This document shows, piece by piece, positions 24,500 to 35,532 of a stretch of DNA of 64,000 nt. Numbering within the stretch: the first letter of the stretch is position 1; each line of letters starts with the position of its first letter. Source of the stretch: Smallanthus sonchifolius. Taxonomy: Eukaryota > Streptophyta > Magnoliopsida > Asterales > Asteraceae. Location of the stretch: positions 10,851,272 through 10,915,271 of the forward strand of contig CM042038.1 of the NCBI GenBank assembly GCA_023525975.1. The letters run 5' to 3'. The position numbers and the translations under genes were made by a program. The notes below the pieces were generated by a model. That model was not told the DNA's origin and made no database searches. It saw only the letters and a program-made list of their open reading frames with translations.

Positions 24500-24868
24500 A
24501 CCAGGTTAATACTGTATACTGTTACATACTTATTAAAAAAGATTTATATTATATACTTTTTAATATAAATTCTAGAAACGTTATATAGTAATTTTTTAAA
24601 AAATGTTTTATAAAAAGAATGAAAGAAATGTTCGATTTATATAAAATATTTTTATAAACAAACCTATTTTTTTAAATAAAAAACATTTTATAAAAAGAAT
24701 TATACAAATAATTATCATTTAATAAGAGAGAGGCGGGAAATAAAAAAATAAATATTTTATTAAAGAAATTTGTATAATTAATAGAAAAAAGAGACGGAAA
24801 AAAAATGTTAAGAATAATAGGAGAGTGACATGTGTTTTACTAAAACATTTATCTATTATTATATAGTA
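24500..24868 (-). mobile_element. Degraded Helitron-family copy
   Basis: It aligns by eye with the Helitron at 60059-60430: shared TATAAATTCTAGAAACGTTA, TTTTATAAAAAGAAT, TTTAATAAGAGAG and GAGTGACATGTG blocks, in the same order. It has lost the terminal hairpin at its left (3') end, so borders are approximate. Confidence 0.55.
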
Positions 24869-25437
24869 CTCGGCCTAGGCGGAGAGTACTTGGGGGGTAC
24901 TCGGCCTAGGCCTAGAGTACTCGGGCCTCGGTAATCGACCTTGTAGCGATTACTCAGGGAGTCATCAGCCTCGAAGACATTGTTTTACAACCATGTATAT
25001 AGTAAAGATTTACTATAAAAAAATTAGTACATGTTTAATTTATATTTAAGTTTATAAGACACTTGTCAGTTATCACTAACGATTCTTGTGAAAAATGAAA
25101 CCCTGGTTGGTTCATGTGAGGGAAAAAGCAAGTAAATAATTAAAAGAAAATTTAAAAGAAAAAGTAGAGGGAAAAAAGTAAGTAAGGTGTGAATGAACAG
25201 AGATAATAAGCAAGCAAGCAAGCATTAAGCAAAGAAAGAAGACATACCGGTGTGAGAGCGTGGCCTCCTGCTTCTTCTTCTTTCTTCACACCAAACAAAC
25301 CCCACTCAACAACACAATCATCATGAAACATCCTCTGCACCCACCACTCCTAAAAAGCAACAATCCAAATCCTCCATTCCCATAAATCCATTACCTTTTC
25401 AATTTTCTCCCAATTCACCACCACCGTTTCAGTCACC
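24869..25437 (+). promoter_or_regulatory. Upstream region and 5' UTR of the receptor kinase gene
   Basis: The first 100 bases (24866-24970) are an unusual GC-rich patch with two copies of TACTCGGCCTAGGC and related AGTACT motifs, unlike the AT-rich surroundings. Bases near 25260-25437 are CT- and CA-rich, typical of a plant 5' leader, and end in CACCATG at the start codon. No TATA box was assigned with confidence. Confidence 0.4.
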
Positions 25438-28400
25438 ATGGACCACCATTATCTCCACCGTCCTCCGCCGTCTGTCTTCTTCTTTTTCTTCTTGTTTTTC
25501 TCAGCGGCTGCTCTTCCGTCACAGCTTGTTTCACTTCTGTCTTTAAAATCATCTCTCAAGGACCCGCTCAATACGTTTCATGAATGGGAAGTAACTGAGC
25601 CTGTAACGGAATCGGTTTGGTGCACGTGGTCATGTGTCACGTGTGATCCGGAAACAAACCAGATTAGTTTGTTGGACATCTCTAACAGAAACGTCTCCGG
25701 TAAGATTCCGGCGAGTATCAGATACTTAACCGGTTTACGTTATTTGAATATCAGCGGGAACCAGTTCACCGGTCCTTTTCCAACAGCAATCTTCGAACTA
25801 CCTTTTCTTCAGACGCTTGATATCAATCGTAACCTTTTTAGTTCGAGTTTTCCGCCTGGAATTTCGAAATTGAAGTATTTGACATTGTTTGATGCTTATA
25901 GTAACAGCTTCGTTGGGCCATTGCCGACGGAGTTTGTTCGGTTGAGGTTTCTCGAGCATCTTAATCTCGGTGGAAGCTACTTTGACGGCGAAATTCCGAG
26001 CAGTTATGGCGGATTTCAAAGGTTGAAGTTTCTGCAACTCGCCGGCAACGTTCTGCGCGGTCAAATTCCGGCGGAGTTAGGCCGTTTAACGTCGCTAGAG
26101 CATTTAGAAATCGGATACAATGCATTCTCCGGCGTTGTTCCGATGCAGTTTGCTTCGTTCTCCAATTTGTCGTTCCTTGACGTTTCTAACAATAATCTTT
26201 CCGGTGAATTTCCGATTGGTGTTACCAACTTAACGAAGCTTGAGACCTTGTTGATCTTCAAAAATAATTTTCACGGAGAAATTCCAGCGGCAATTGGAAG
26301 TTTGCAATCCGTGGAGATTTTTGATTTGTCGGACAACAAGTTTTCCGGTAGCATACCGGAGGAAATTTCATATCTGAAGAATCTTAAGAAATTGAGTCTA
26401 ATGGACAACAATTTATCCGGAAGCATTCCTGAAGGTGTAGGCGAGCTTCCGAGGCTTGAATATCTGTTCCTCTGGAACAATTCACTCACCGGAATTTTGC
26501 CACAAAAACTAGGTTTAAACTCACGGTTACAAAGACTCGACGTTTCTTCTAATAATCTCTCCGGTCCAATTCCGTCCAGTCTCTGTCTCGGCAACAATTT
26601 AATGAAACTGATTTTGTTTTCAAACAAATTTTCCGGCCCGCTTCCACCGTCGTTAGCGAATTGCACGTCGTTGTACAGGTTCCGCATCCAAAACAACCGA
26701 CTAAACGGCTCAATTCCGATTGGATTTGGAAGTTTACCGAACATCTCTTTCATGGAGCTGAGCAAGAACAGTTTCACCGGACCATTTCCAGCCGATTTGT
26801 CTAATGCTCCTAATCTGGAGTACTTAAACGTATCAGAAAATTCCTTCAACGACGTGCTGCCGGAAAATATCTGGAATTCACCGAGTCTACAGATTTTTTC
26901 AGCCAGTTTCAGTAAACTCAGAGGCAAAATTCCGAAATTCGGAAGCTGTAAAAGCTTCTACAAAATCGAAATCGAAGGCAACGAATTGAGCGGCGGTATT
27001 CCTTGGGATATTGATCATTGTGTGAAGCTACTTTCATTGAATTTACGACACAATTCAATTTCAAGCATTATTCCATGGGAGATTTCATCTCTTCCGGCGA
27101 TAACGGAAGTTGATATATCACATAACCAACTCACCGGCATTATTCCGTCTACTTTCGGTAACTGCCGTACACTGGAAGCTTTCAACGTTTCGTACAATCA
27201 GCTCACCGGACCGGTGCCTTCATCCGGAATTGCGTTTTCAAGCCTACATCCTTCTTCATTCACCGGAAACGAAGGACTCTGTGGCCGAGTTATCAATAAA
27301 CCGTGTGGCACCGAAACGGAAACCGAGGTAAATCGAAAAAAGTCAAAAAAGTCCACCGGAGCAATCATGTGGATTATGGCGGCAGCATTTGGCGTCGGTC
27401 TGTTCGTTCTCGTCGCCGGAATCCGATTCTTCCGTGCAAACTACCAACGACAATTTGTGGCGGAAGAAACGGAGACACGGCCGTGGAAACTAACCGCCTT
27501 CCAGCGGTTGAACTTCACCGCGAATGATGTGGTTGAGAGCTTATCGATGACAGGTAAGATCATAGGGACGGGATCCACCGGAACAGTGTACAAAACAGAA
27601 ATGCCAGGTGGCGAGATCATAGCGGTTAAGAAACTGCGTGGAAAGAATAAAGAAACGATCCGACGGAGGAAAGGCGTGTTGGCTGAGGTGGAGGTGTTGG
27701 GTAATGTGAGGCACAGGAATATAGTTAGATTGTTAGGATGCTGTAGCAACAAAGAATGTACTATGCTCCTCTATGAGTACATGCCTAATGGCAGTTTGGA
27801 TGATTTGTTGCATGGGAAGAACAAATGTGACAATTTGGTGGGGGATTGGGTCACAAGATACAAGATCGCGTTGGGGGTGGCTCAGGGGATTTGCTACCTC
27901 CATCACGACTGTGATCCGGTGGTTGTCCACCGCGATCTGAAACCAAGCAATATTCTATTGGATGGTGAGATGGAAGCGAGGGTGGCCGACTTTGGTGTGG
28001 CCAAGCTCATACATTGCGATGAATCAATGTCGGTGATTGCTGGTTCCTATGGCTACATCGCTCCCGGTATGACTTTACCTTATTAATGAAGAAATTATCT
28101 TAACTACGGTTTTGCACTAAACCTTTAAAAATTCATGCATTTTAGTTAATTTAGGGATTCTAATATACAACATTTAGTTTAGTGACTGTTTTTGTGTTTT
28201 TTATACAATTTGAAGGACTTTAGAGAGATTTATTCATGAAGTAGAAAGGTAAAATGATTTTTTTAGTGATATTAAAATTAAATATGCAGAATATGCTTAT
28301 ACTTTGCAAGTCGATGAGAAAAGCGACATATATAGTTACGGGGTGTTGTTAATGGAACTGATTAGCGGAAAGAGATCAGTGGATTCTGAATTCGGGGACG

Positions 28401-28690
28401 GAAATAGCATCGTGGATTGGGTGAGGTCAAAAGTCAAGAGCAAAGAAGGTACAAAGGAGGTGATGGATGACAATGCGGGCGGTTCATGTAGTTCTGTAAG
28501 GGAAGAAATGTTGCTTGTATTGAAGGTAGCAATATTATGTACAAGTAGAAACCCGGCTGACCGGCCATCAATGAGAGACGTAGTCACAATGTTGCAAGAA
28601 GCCAAACCCAAGAGAAAGTCACCGGAATCTGGCGGCAGAATAGTTATCAATGGTGGTGGAAAACCTCCTGCACAAAAGTCTAGTGTTTGA
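25438..28690 (+). CDS. TDR: LRR receptor-like kinase of the TDR/PXY class
   Basis: Plasma-membrane receptor kinase; the Arabidopsis relative TDR/PXY binds the CLE peptide TDIF and controls vascular cambium division and xylem fate. Two exons, 25438-28066 and 28290-28690, joined in frame (3030 nt) give 1009 residues; the Arabidopsis protein is about 1040. In order: signal peptide (1-25), N-terminal cap with a CxW motif, about 20 LRRs to residue 600, membrane span near 642-663 and kinase domain from about 700. The kinase has the glycine loop GTGSTGTVY, the lysine in AVKKL, HRDLKPSN near 831 (RD type) and DFGVAKL near 850. The single intron splits the APE glutamate codon, as I recall for this subfamily. 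Close matches include GGSYFDGEIPSSYGG and KLTAFQRLNFTANDVVESLS. A paralogous PXL role is possible; subfamily placement is confident. Confidence 0.93.
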
Positions 28691-29961
28691 ATGTTAATAG
28701 AAGTTTTTCTTTTGGTTGCAAGTGGTGGGGATTGGTATAGACTATAGAAGTGTTCTTGCTCTTTTTATTATTATCTATTTCCCTTTTATTTTTTGAGCTA
28801 TCAATGAAAAAATGTCTTTAAGATTCTAAATTTAGTAAAATAATGAGTCAGTGGTATTTTAACCTTTTAAGGTAAATGGGCTTTGTTTTATGATGATTTT
28901 GTCTTTCCTATTTTTGATTTCTTATATATTTCAAGAAGTGAAAACTGAATTGGAAGCAAATTCTAACAAACATTTAAGTTTCCAAAAGGCTAAAATCAAT
29001 TAGATTGTTTTTGTATATGATTTGAAGATTTTTCTAAATTTAATCTTTTTGGTTTTACTGTTAATATTTTTATTGTAAATTCATTATTTTTTTAATTAGA
29101 TTTTTTTTTCAGAAAAAGTATACTTTTGTCTAGTGACTAACGGATGGATCCATGATACGATGAAGAATTTTGTTATAAGAATTCAAATATGTTATTTGTT
29201 TCTTATTTAAAAAAAACATTTTCTTTACCTTAATTATAGCTCAAAGAGATTATATAACTTTAAGTAAATAGGAATCTTGTTCATAACAATCATACTATTA
29301 CACAACTAATGTCTAAGATCGGATAATTTTTATAATTAGAGGAAAACTTTAAAGATATGCATCTTTGAGTGAAAGCAATGCATCATAACTTTTTATAATA
29401 AGAGGAAAACTCTACAGATATGCATTTTTTTAGTGTAACAAACATACAAACTAAGTTTTTTACGGACACAACGAGCCATATTAATTATATAATTGATTTA
29501 TGATTAATTTATCATAATCATAATTAGTTTTTTTTTAACAGATAACCATAATTAGTTGATTGATGATTATAAATCAGTTGTAAATTAGTTAATTAAACTT
29601 GTTAACGTAAACATTTCCATGGAAAAATAGCAATTAAAAATCTTAAATCAGAAAAACAAATGAAGAGATTCAAACGTTGGGCCCCAATTTTTAGGCCGTT
29701 GCCTTCAAAATCGAAAAACGGAAAAAGTCTTCGGTCCGGAATAAAAACAACAACAATTAAATAAATAAAAAAACCTTAGAACAACCAACGACCACTTTCT
29801 TTCAGTTGAACGCCGATCAACACGAAGAAGAAGAAGAAGACGAGTGATTCGATCAAATTCCACAAGAATCAAACAACAAATTCAAGAGATTCTGCAACAA
29901 ATGTGAAGCCGTGAAGAAATCGGCAGCTAGCTGTTCTTAAACTAGAAGAAAACGCATCCCA
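28691..29961. other. Intergenic; promoter and 5' UTR of the F-box gene at the right
   Basis: No gene is seen. TTGGGCCCCAA at 29677-29687 contains TGGGCC, a motif bound by TCP factors in many plant housekeeping promoters. A GAA trinucleotide run at about 29825-29842 lies in the presumed 5' UTR. The left part is AT-rich and presumably holds the receptor kinase 3' UTR. Confidence 0.45.
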
Positions 29962-31627
29962 ATGTCATCTTACTCTGTGGAGAATCAAAACCCTAACCAT
30001 CCTTCACCGCTAAATTTGACAAATCTGTGGTTGAAAAACGATTTAGCTCTCAATCATGTCATTTGTACCGCCATTCGCCGTCGTTCCTTACTCAACACTC
30101 CGCCAACTACCAAAACCCTAGCTTTTGATTTCCCCCAAACTGCTATACCTAATGATTTAACCTCACTCCTTTCCGATGAAATCCTCCTCCAAATCCTTAC
30201 GAAACTTCCGGAAAGATCACAAAGGAACTCGAATTGTTTAGTGTCAAAACGGTGGTTGAATCTCCAAGGCCGCTTGGTAAGATCACTTAGGGTTTTTGAT
30301 TGGGATTTTGTTATATCCGGTCGAATGTTCTTTCGATTCCCTAACCTTACACGTGTTGATTTAGTTCATGGATCTATGGTTTCAGTTAGTATGACTCCAA
30401 ATTTTGGTATGTTGCTTAATCATGAAATTGGATCATTTCGCGTAGGTCCTGGTGAATTTCTACGCGATGACCGTGTTTTGTTACCTGTAGACGAGGTAGA
30501 TTTTGGTTTGAAAGTTTTAGCTAGTGTGTACCCGAATTTGAGGAGGCTTGTGGTAGTGAATTGTAGTGAAATTGGGTTACTGAGTGTTGCTGAAGAGTGT
30601 GTTATTATGCAAGAGCTGGTTTTGCATCAGTGTAATGATAATGTGTTAGTTGGGATAGCAGCATTTTTGAATCTGCATACACTGAAGCTAATTGGTGTTG
30701 TCGATGGGTTCTATAGGTCTTTGGTTTCGGATCGGGGGTTAACCATTTTGGCGCAGGGGTGTAAGAGGTTAGTGAAGCTTGAGCTTCAAGGATGTGAGGG
30801 TGGTTATGAGGGGATAAAAGCTATTGGTGAGTGTTGTCAGATGCTTGATGAGTTTACTTTTTGCGATCATAGGATGGATAATGGGTGGTTGTCGGCTCTT
30901 TCTTATTGTGAGAGTTTGAAGACTTTGAGGTTTGTTTCATGTAAGGGGATTGATCTAAATCGTGAACTTGATGAACATTTAGGGGTTTGCCCGATGCTTG
31001 AAAGATTGCATTTGGAGAGGTGTCAGTTAAGAGATAAACAAACTGTAAGGGCCTTGTTTTTTGTATGTCAAACTGTGGAGGAAGTTGTTTTCAAGAACTG
31101 TTGGGGATTAAATGATGCCATGTTCTTCAATGCAAGTCTTTGCAGGTATATTGTCATTCTGTTCTTTGTTACCACATTGTTGCTAAATCTTCAGAAACAA
31201 TAATATCATAAATTTAGTCGCGTTACTAAGGGTTTGGTACCCCCCCCCCCCCCAAAAAAAACACACACACACACACAAAAACCGCATAGGCAATCAAGCT
31301 TTGGAAGAATTGAAAACAGAATGAATTGCATCTAAATTCTGGTTTGATCACAGGAAGGTGAAATTCGTGTCCATAGAAGGATGCGCAAGGCTAACAACAC
31401 AATGTCTGGAAACTGTAGTTCTTTCATGGAAGGAACTTGAAAGCCTCAAAGTAATATCATGTAAAAACATTAAGGATGATGATGTCACTCCGACGTTATC
31501 TGTTTTATTTTCTGATCTTAAAGACTTCAAATGGTGTCCAGGTAACACGTCTTTTCTGTCAACAACACTCTCATCGTCTGATATAGGAAAACGAGGGGCT
31601 AAATTCTTCAAGAAGTTTCAACTTTAG
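29962..31627 (+). CDS. F-box / leucine-rich repeat protein
   Basis: Likely substrate receptor of an SCF ubiquitin ligase; the substrate is unknown. Two exons, 29962-31145 and 31354-31627, total 1458 nt and 485 residues. The intron splits an arginine codon (AG/G) with GT-AG borders. An F-box-like segment lies at about residues 68-110 (LLSDEILLQILTKLPERSQR, then NSNCLVSKRWL). It is followed by cysteine-containing LRRs of the RNI type (LKTLRFVSCKGIDL, MLERLHLERCQL, VEEVVFKNCWGL, FVSIEGCARLTTQCLETVVL). The layout resembles Arabidopsis F-box proteins of the At5g51370/At5g51380 group. The intron contains a C-run followed by A and CA repeats (31241-31278), likely polymorphic. Reading through the intron instead would add about 20 residues and stop, so splicing is preferred. 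Confidence 0.87.
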
Positions 31628-33721
31628 CTTCTGCTTGTTTATACTATTGATTCTTAAACAAGTTTCAAATATGAACAAATGAAACTGGGAGTTTGGAGTT
31701 CTTCAACATGAAGCAGTTCAAGCTTCTTGTTTGAATATTACATTTGAAAATGCGATATAATATTATCACGTGTACTTGTGCCATACAGTGCGCGCCCCCT
31801 GTATTCATATGACATTCAATTTAAGATTATTCAGCTTTTGTGCTTATGAACCATTGTTTGTTCATCTCCATAATAATGCATCATTTGGAGTGAATCTTCC
31901 ATACCTAAATGGATTTTTTGTTCAAGCTGTTGATGCATTTATTGCGCAAAATTTGGTGGGTGTGACTCAAAATCTAGCCTTTCCAGTTGAAACACTGATT
32001 GCTTGAGCTGCTACTGTGCTTTATTTCAAAGTTATACCTTCTCAAACTAATTTTAGGTTAACCAAAGGCTACCGATTGCAATTTATGGGTTGTAAAGTTC
32101 CAGTTAAACTAATGCATGGGTTTATTATGGGCTGTAGTTGCAATTCATTTAGACTAATAGGCAAAGTTTAAGAATAGTTTTATTTTAACAAAATATAATA
32201 CAAAGTATAAATTGTTAAAAACATCTAATATAAAATATTTTAAAAATTAAAATACAAATTTTATGGTCCGATCCGGTTTCATACGGCCGGTATTTTGTAT
32301 AAACCATAAACCAAATCGTTAACTACGGTTTGAAATTTTTGAAATCCACCAACCGAAAGTTAAGGAGAAAACCGATGGGGAAACCAAACCGATAACCGGT
32401 TTGGACGGTTTCACGGTTTTAAACCGAACCGTGAACACCCTAGTTATGTACATGATTTGGCCAACTCCAAGTCTCCAAGTACAAAAGAGCTTTAAATGTG
32501 AAAGACTTCAAAGGAGAAAACAAGATACAATATTGATATTGAATGTTTTATTGTGACACTGAGATAACTCATAATGTATCTCATATAGAGATAGTACAAG
32601 ATATGTATCAATGAATCGATTAACAAACTCTAGAGTGATTAACAAAATTTAATTTGTTGTAATTAATGTCTATTATTTAGATATTTAATATAAGACTAAT
32701 TAAAAATCAAATGAAATTAAAAGGTTTAATGTGTAATTTTAGTTGTATTACAAGGTTAATATGAATTTCTGTTTATTCTTTTAATTGTCAAAGAACACTT
32801 TTGGTTTCTCACTTTACCATTTTCTCATCACTTTCTTCATCTTCTTCTTTCTTTCCCCTCTCTCTTATATTTTTTTCTCCTTTAAAGCTTTAAGCTTTCA
32901 TGGCTATTTTATAGAAAAATTATCATCTTTACTTAAAATTATCATCAACCTCTTTAGTTTATTTCTCTCTTGGTTTGTTGAATGACGGGTGGCTCTTAGC
33001 ATATTTAAGAAGGGGCCTACTAAGATAAATTGAAAATTTTCTACTACGCAGATAAATCTCAACAGGTGTTTCGCCCCTAACTGAAGAATACATAAATTCG
33101 CCCCTTTTTATAAAACACTAGGTTAAAATCCCGTGTATTACACGGGATAAATAAATATAATATTATATATTAAGTGATAAAAAAATATTTTTTTTAAACT
33201 CGTGTTTTACACGGGTTGAATAAACCCGTAAAATACAATATAATCAGTTAACACATAAAGTTATTAAACCTAATACTTTTATAAATAAAGTTTTTATACA
33301 AGACCGCCAATTAAACCTAATACTTTTATAAATAAAGTTTTTATATTTTTGTAATATATAGTATTATAAGTTTCTTTTTTTTAAATATGCGTTTTCCTAA
33401 TACAAGACTCTAATATCGCACGGGTGGGTACACCCGCTAGTTTTTTTTCAGCAACAATTATTAAACTTTTCTAATATAAATACATCACATATGCAGATTG
33501 TAGAAATTAAAGTCTCAATCTTTTAATTATGGGATACTCCAGAATATCCCATTAAGACAAACTCGGTAGTTAAATTGAAAATGTGTAACCATTTCTTCTA
33601 AATTCCCAAAAATAAAAATGAAATCCCACAAAATAATGTCGCAATTGCCGTCAAAACTCAAAACCGGCCTGTTCGCCTTGACGACAAAAACCGCCAACCG
33701 TCACCATGAACTTTTATCATT
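31628..33721. other. Intergenic with transposon ends
   Basis: Around 32270-32445 is a block rich in AACCGAACC/GGTTTCGGTT-like motifs ending CACCCTAG, resembling one end of the hAT family complete at 55701-56324. A Helitron terminus on the minus strand begins at 33118. The rest is AT-rich with no gene; the last 100 bases are presumably promoter and leader of the next gene. Confidence 0.45.
33118..33440 (-). mobile_element. Helitron-family sequence, possibly two fragments
   Basis: At the left, minus-strand CCCGTGTAATACACGGG then CTAG marks a Helitron 3' end with an A/T insertion site. A second palindrome (CTCGTGTTTTACACGGG) lies about 75 bp inward. At the right, CGGGTGGGTACACCCG followed by CTAG (ending about 33440) looks like another 3' end in the opposite orientation. 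A 36-bp direct repeat with 47-bp period lies at 33263-33298 and 33310-33345. Borders between the two elements are unclear. Confidence 0.5.
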
Positions 33722-34339
33722 ATGAACAACAATAACCACCCCTTTGAGAGCCCCTCCGCTTTGACCACCATCACCATGGAAGCATTACAACCAACTCCAT
33801 CGAAGATCACAAAAACATGCTCCACTTTGCACAGAAGACTTGAAGAAATCGATGCACAAATCATCCAATTCACCAATTTCCCCATTGACACGCCTTCTCT
33901 GGATCTTCTCGCCCAACAAATCCAAAAAAAGTTAGGGTTTATCAGAAACATCTTAAATGCAGAAATCAGTTCTCACGGAACGAAATCTTACGATATATCC
34001 GAAATCGAAGAGAGACTAACGGAACTGGAGGCGAAATTTTACCGGTCAAACGTGCATCCGGTGAATGTTGACCGGAGCGACGAGAGTGAAAGCGATTCCG
34101 GTTCGGTTTGTGAATCCTGTTTGAATAATGACGGTGATAATGTATCGAGTGTTTGTGAGGCTCCGGAGATGGTGGTGCCTCCACCGGAGGTGTTATGTGA
34201 GGCTGAAATAAGCGATGGTGGTAAGAGGCGGTGGTGGAGGACGGTTGCTGTTTTGACGACGGTGAGTGCAGGTTTGATGGTGAGTTTTTGCAATTATTTG
34301 GTTAGCAATCAACATGAAGATTTTCTTACCCCTACTTGA
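33722..34339 (+). CDS. Small plant-specific coiled-coil protein with a C-terminal membrane anchor
   Basis: A single ORF of 205 residues starting MNNNNHPFESPSALTTITME; an alternative in-frame ATG is at 33776. Residues about 30-110 are helical and charged (HRRLEEIDAQIIQF, IQKKLGFIRNILNAEI, EIEERLTELEAKF), suggesting a coiled coil. An acidic serine-rich linker follows, then a basic patch (GGKRRWWR). A single hydrophobic segment of about 20 residues near the end (TVAVLTTVSAGLMVSFCNYL) fits a tail anchor. The arrangement resembles plant proteins grouped as DUF7610; I hold that family name with moderate confidence. The function is unknown. Codon usage and a CC-rich leader fit a real gene, and no intron is needed. 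Confidence 0.75.
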   Translation: MNNNNHPFESPSALTTITMEALQPTPSKITKTCSTLHRRLEEIDAQIIQFTNFPIDTPSLDLLAQQIQKKLGFIRNILNAEISSHGTKSYDISEIEERLTELEAKFYRSNVHPVNVDRSDESESDSGSVCESCLNNDGDNVSSVCEAPEMVVPPPEVLCEAEISDGGKRRWWRTVAVLTTVSAGLMVSFCNYLVSNQHEDFLTPT

Positions 34340-34736
34340 TTTTACTGTGAAGAAACCTTGTTTAAATCTATAATATATGGTAAAGTATTCTTTAATTATT
34401 TTGATTACTCAAGACTCATTAGACGAAAAAAGTTATATGTTGCTGTAAAGTTGTAAAATGTCGATAGTTTTTAAAATATAAGATTTTAGTATATAATGTA
34501 TAATTTTTTAAAAAGTTTATTTAAAATAGTAAATATAAAGTTACTACTATATATGATTGACTCAATCATGAATAGTATTAACTTCATATTAACTGCTTTA
34601 AAATTTAAAGTTACAAAGTTTTTAAAAAGATTGACAGTTGAATTGTTGGTAATCATGCCAATAGGCTCTAAGCCTTAAATGAGCTTTTTCTTAAAGTAAA
34701 CAAAGGGGGTCGGGCCACCGACTCACTAGGTGAAAT
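34340..34736. other. Intergenic, nothing recognised
   Basis: AT-rich downstream region of the small gene; no feature identified. Confidence 0.3.
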
Positions 34737-35093
34737 TTGAGGTGAACACTGCACAAAGCCGGGTTTTGGGTCAAACAAGATTGGTTTTAAAACCGGTTTT
34801 GTATTGAGTCAATGAAATTTAAACCATATCGGCATAAATTGGAACAGTTTTAGAATCGGTTTATATTGAGTCAATGAAAGTCAAAACCAGACCAACATAA
34901 ACCATATTAGTTTTCTAAAACTTGTTCCTACAGAAAATCGATATCAAACCAAATTTATAACTAGCGGTTCATCAAAGCCGGATTCAAAGTATATATACCC
35001 AAACCAGTTTCAAACTAGCGGATGAGATCCAAACTTGTCCATTCAAACCGGTTTGTGGATTGGTTTGGAAAGCGGATTGGTTGTGCACCTCTA
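34737..35093. mobile_element. hAT-type MITE, exact 8-bp target duplication
   Basis: The left end is TTGAGGTGAACACTGCAC and the reverse of the right end is TAGAGGTGCACAACCAAT. The exact duplication GGTGAAAT flanks it (34729-34736 and 35094-35101). The interior has repeated AACCGGTTT-like motifs and no ORF. Confidence 0.8.
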
Positions 35094-35532
35094 GGTGAAA
35101 TGAGTCTAAAACTAAACTTAGTTACGCCAAATATGAAATAACAGGAAGAAAAGAATGAAAGTTAGTAATTAGTATAGTATGTAATTTTCTTTTAAAACAT
35201 TCGTTCCATGTATTCAACTATAATCTCTATACATTATCTAATGATGTCTTAAGGACATTGAACTAAAATCAAAGCATTTAAGAAGTAAACATGCATTTGA
35301 GTACTTTTATTCATTTTAGCCACTTATTTAGCATTATTTTACTTTTTTAATATTTGTACTTTATAGTTTTGACGATACTTTTTAATTTAGTTTTAATAAA
35401 ACTTTAACAAACTTATTATTACAATTTACATGGTACATTATTTAGTCACAACCAAAAGAGGCACAGTTGTATTTATTCCAATAGAATAGAATCAAATAAT
35501 AAAATATACACAAATAAATAACAAATAATAAA
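35094..35532. other. Intergenic, downstream of the pectin methylesterase gene
   Basis: Presumably includes the 3' UTR of the minus-strand methylesterase gene. Nothing else is recognised. Confidence 0.3.

Noticed and set aside
25798..27930. Several antisense and alternative-frame ORFs within the receptor kinase gene
   Set aside because: They are shadows of the LRR coding sequence; the 882-residue plus-strand frame explains the composition.
32785..32985. Hydrophobic 66-codon ORF as a small membrane protein
   Set aside because: It is driven by a T- and CTT-rich tract; there is no conserved motif or gene context.
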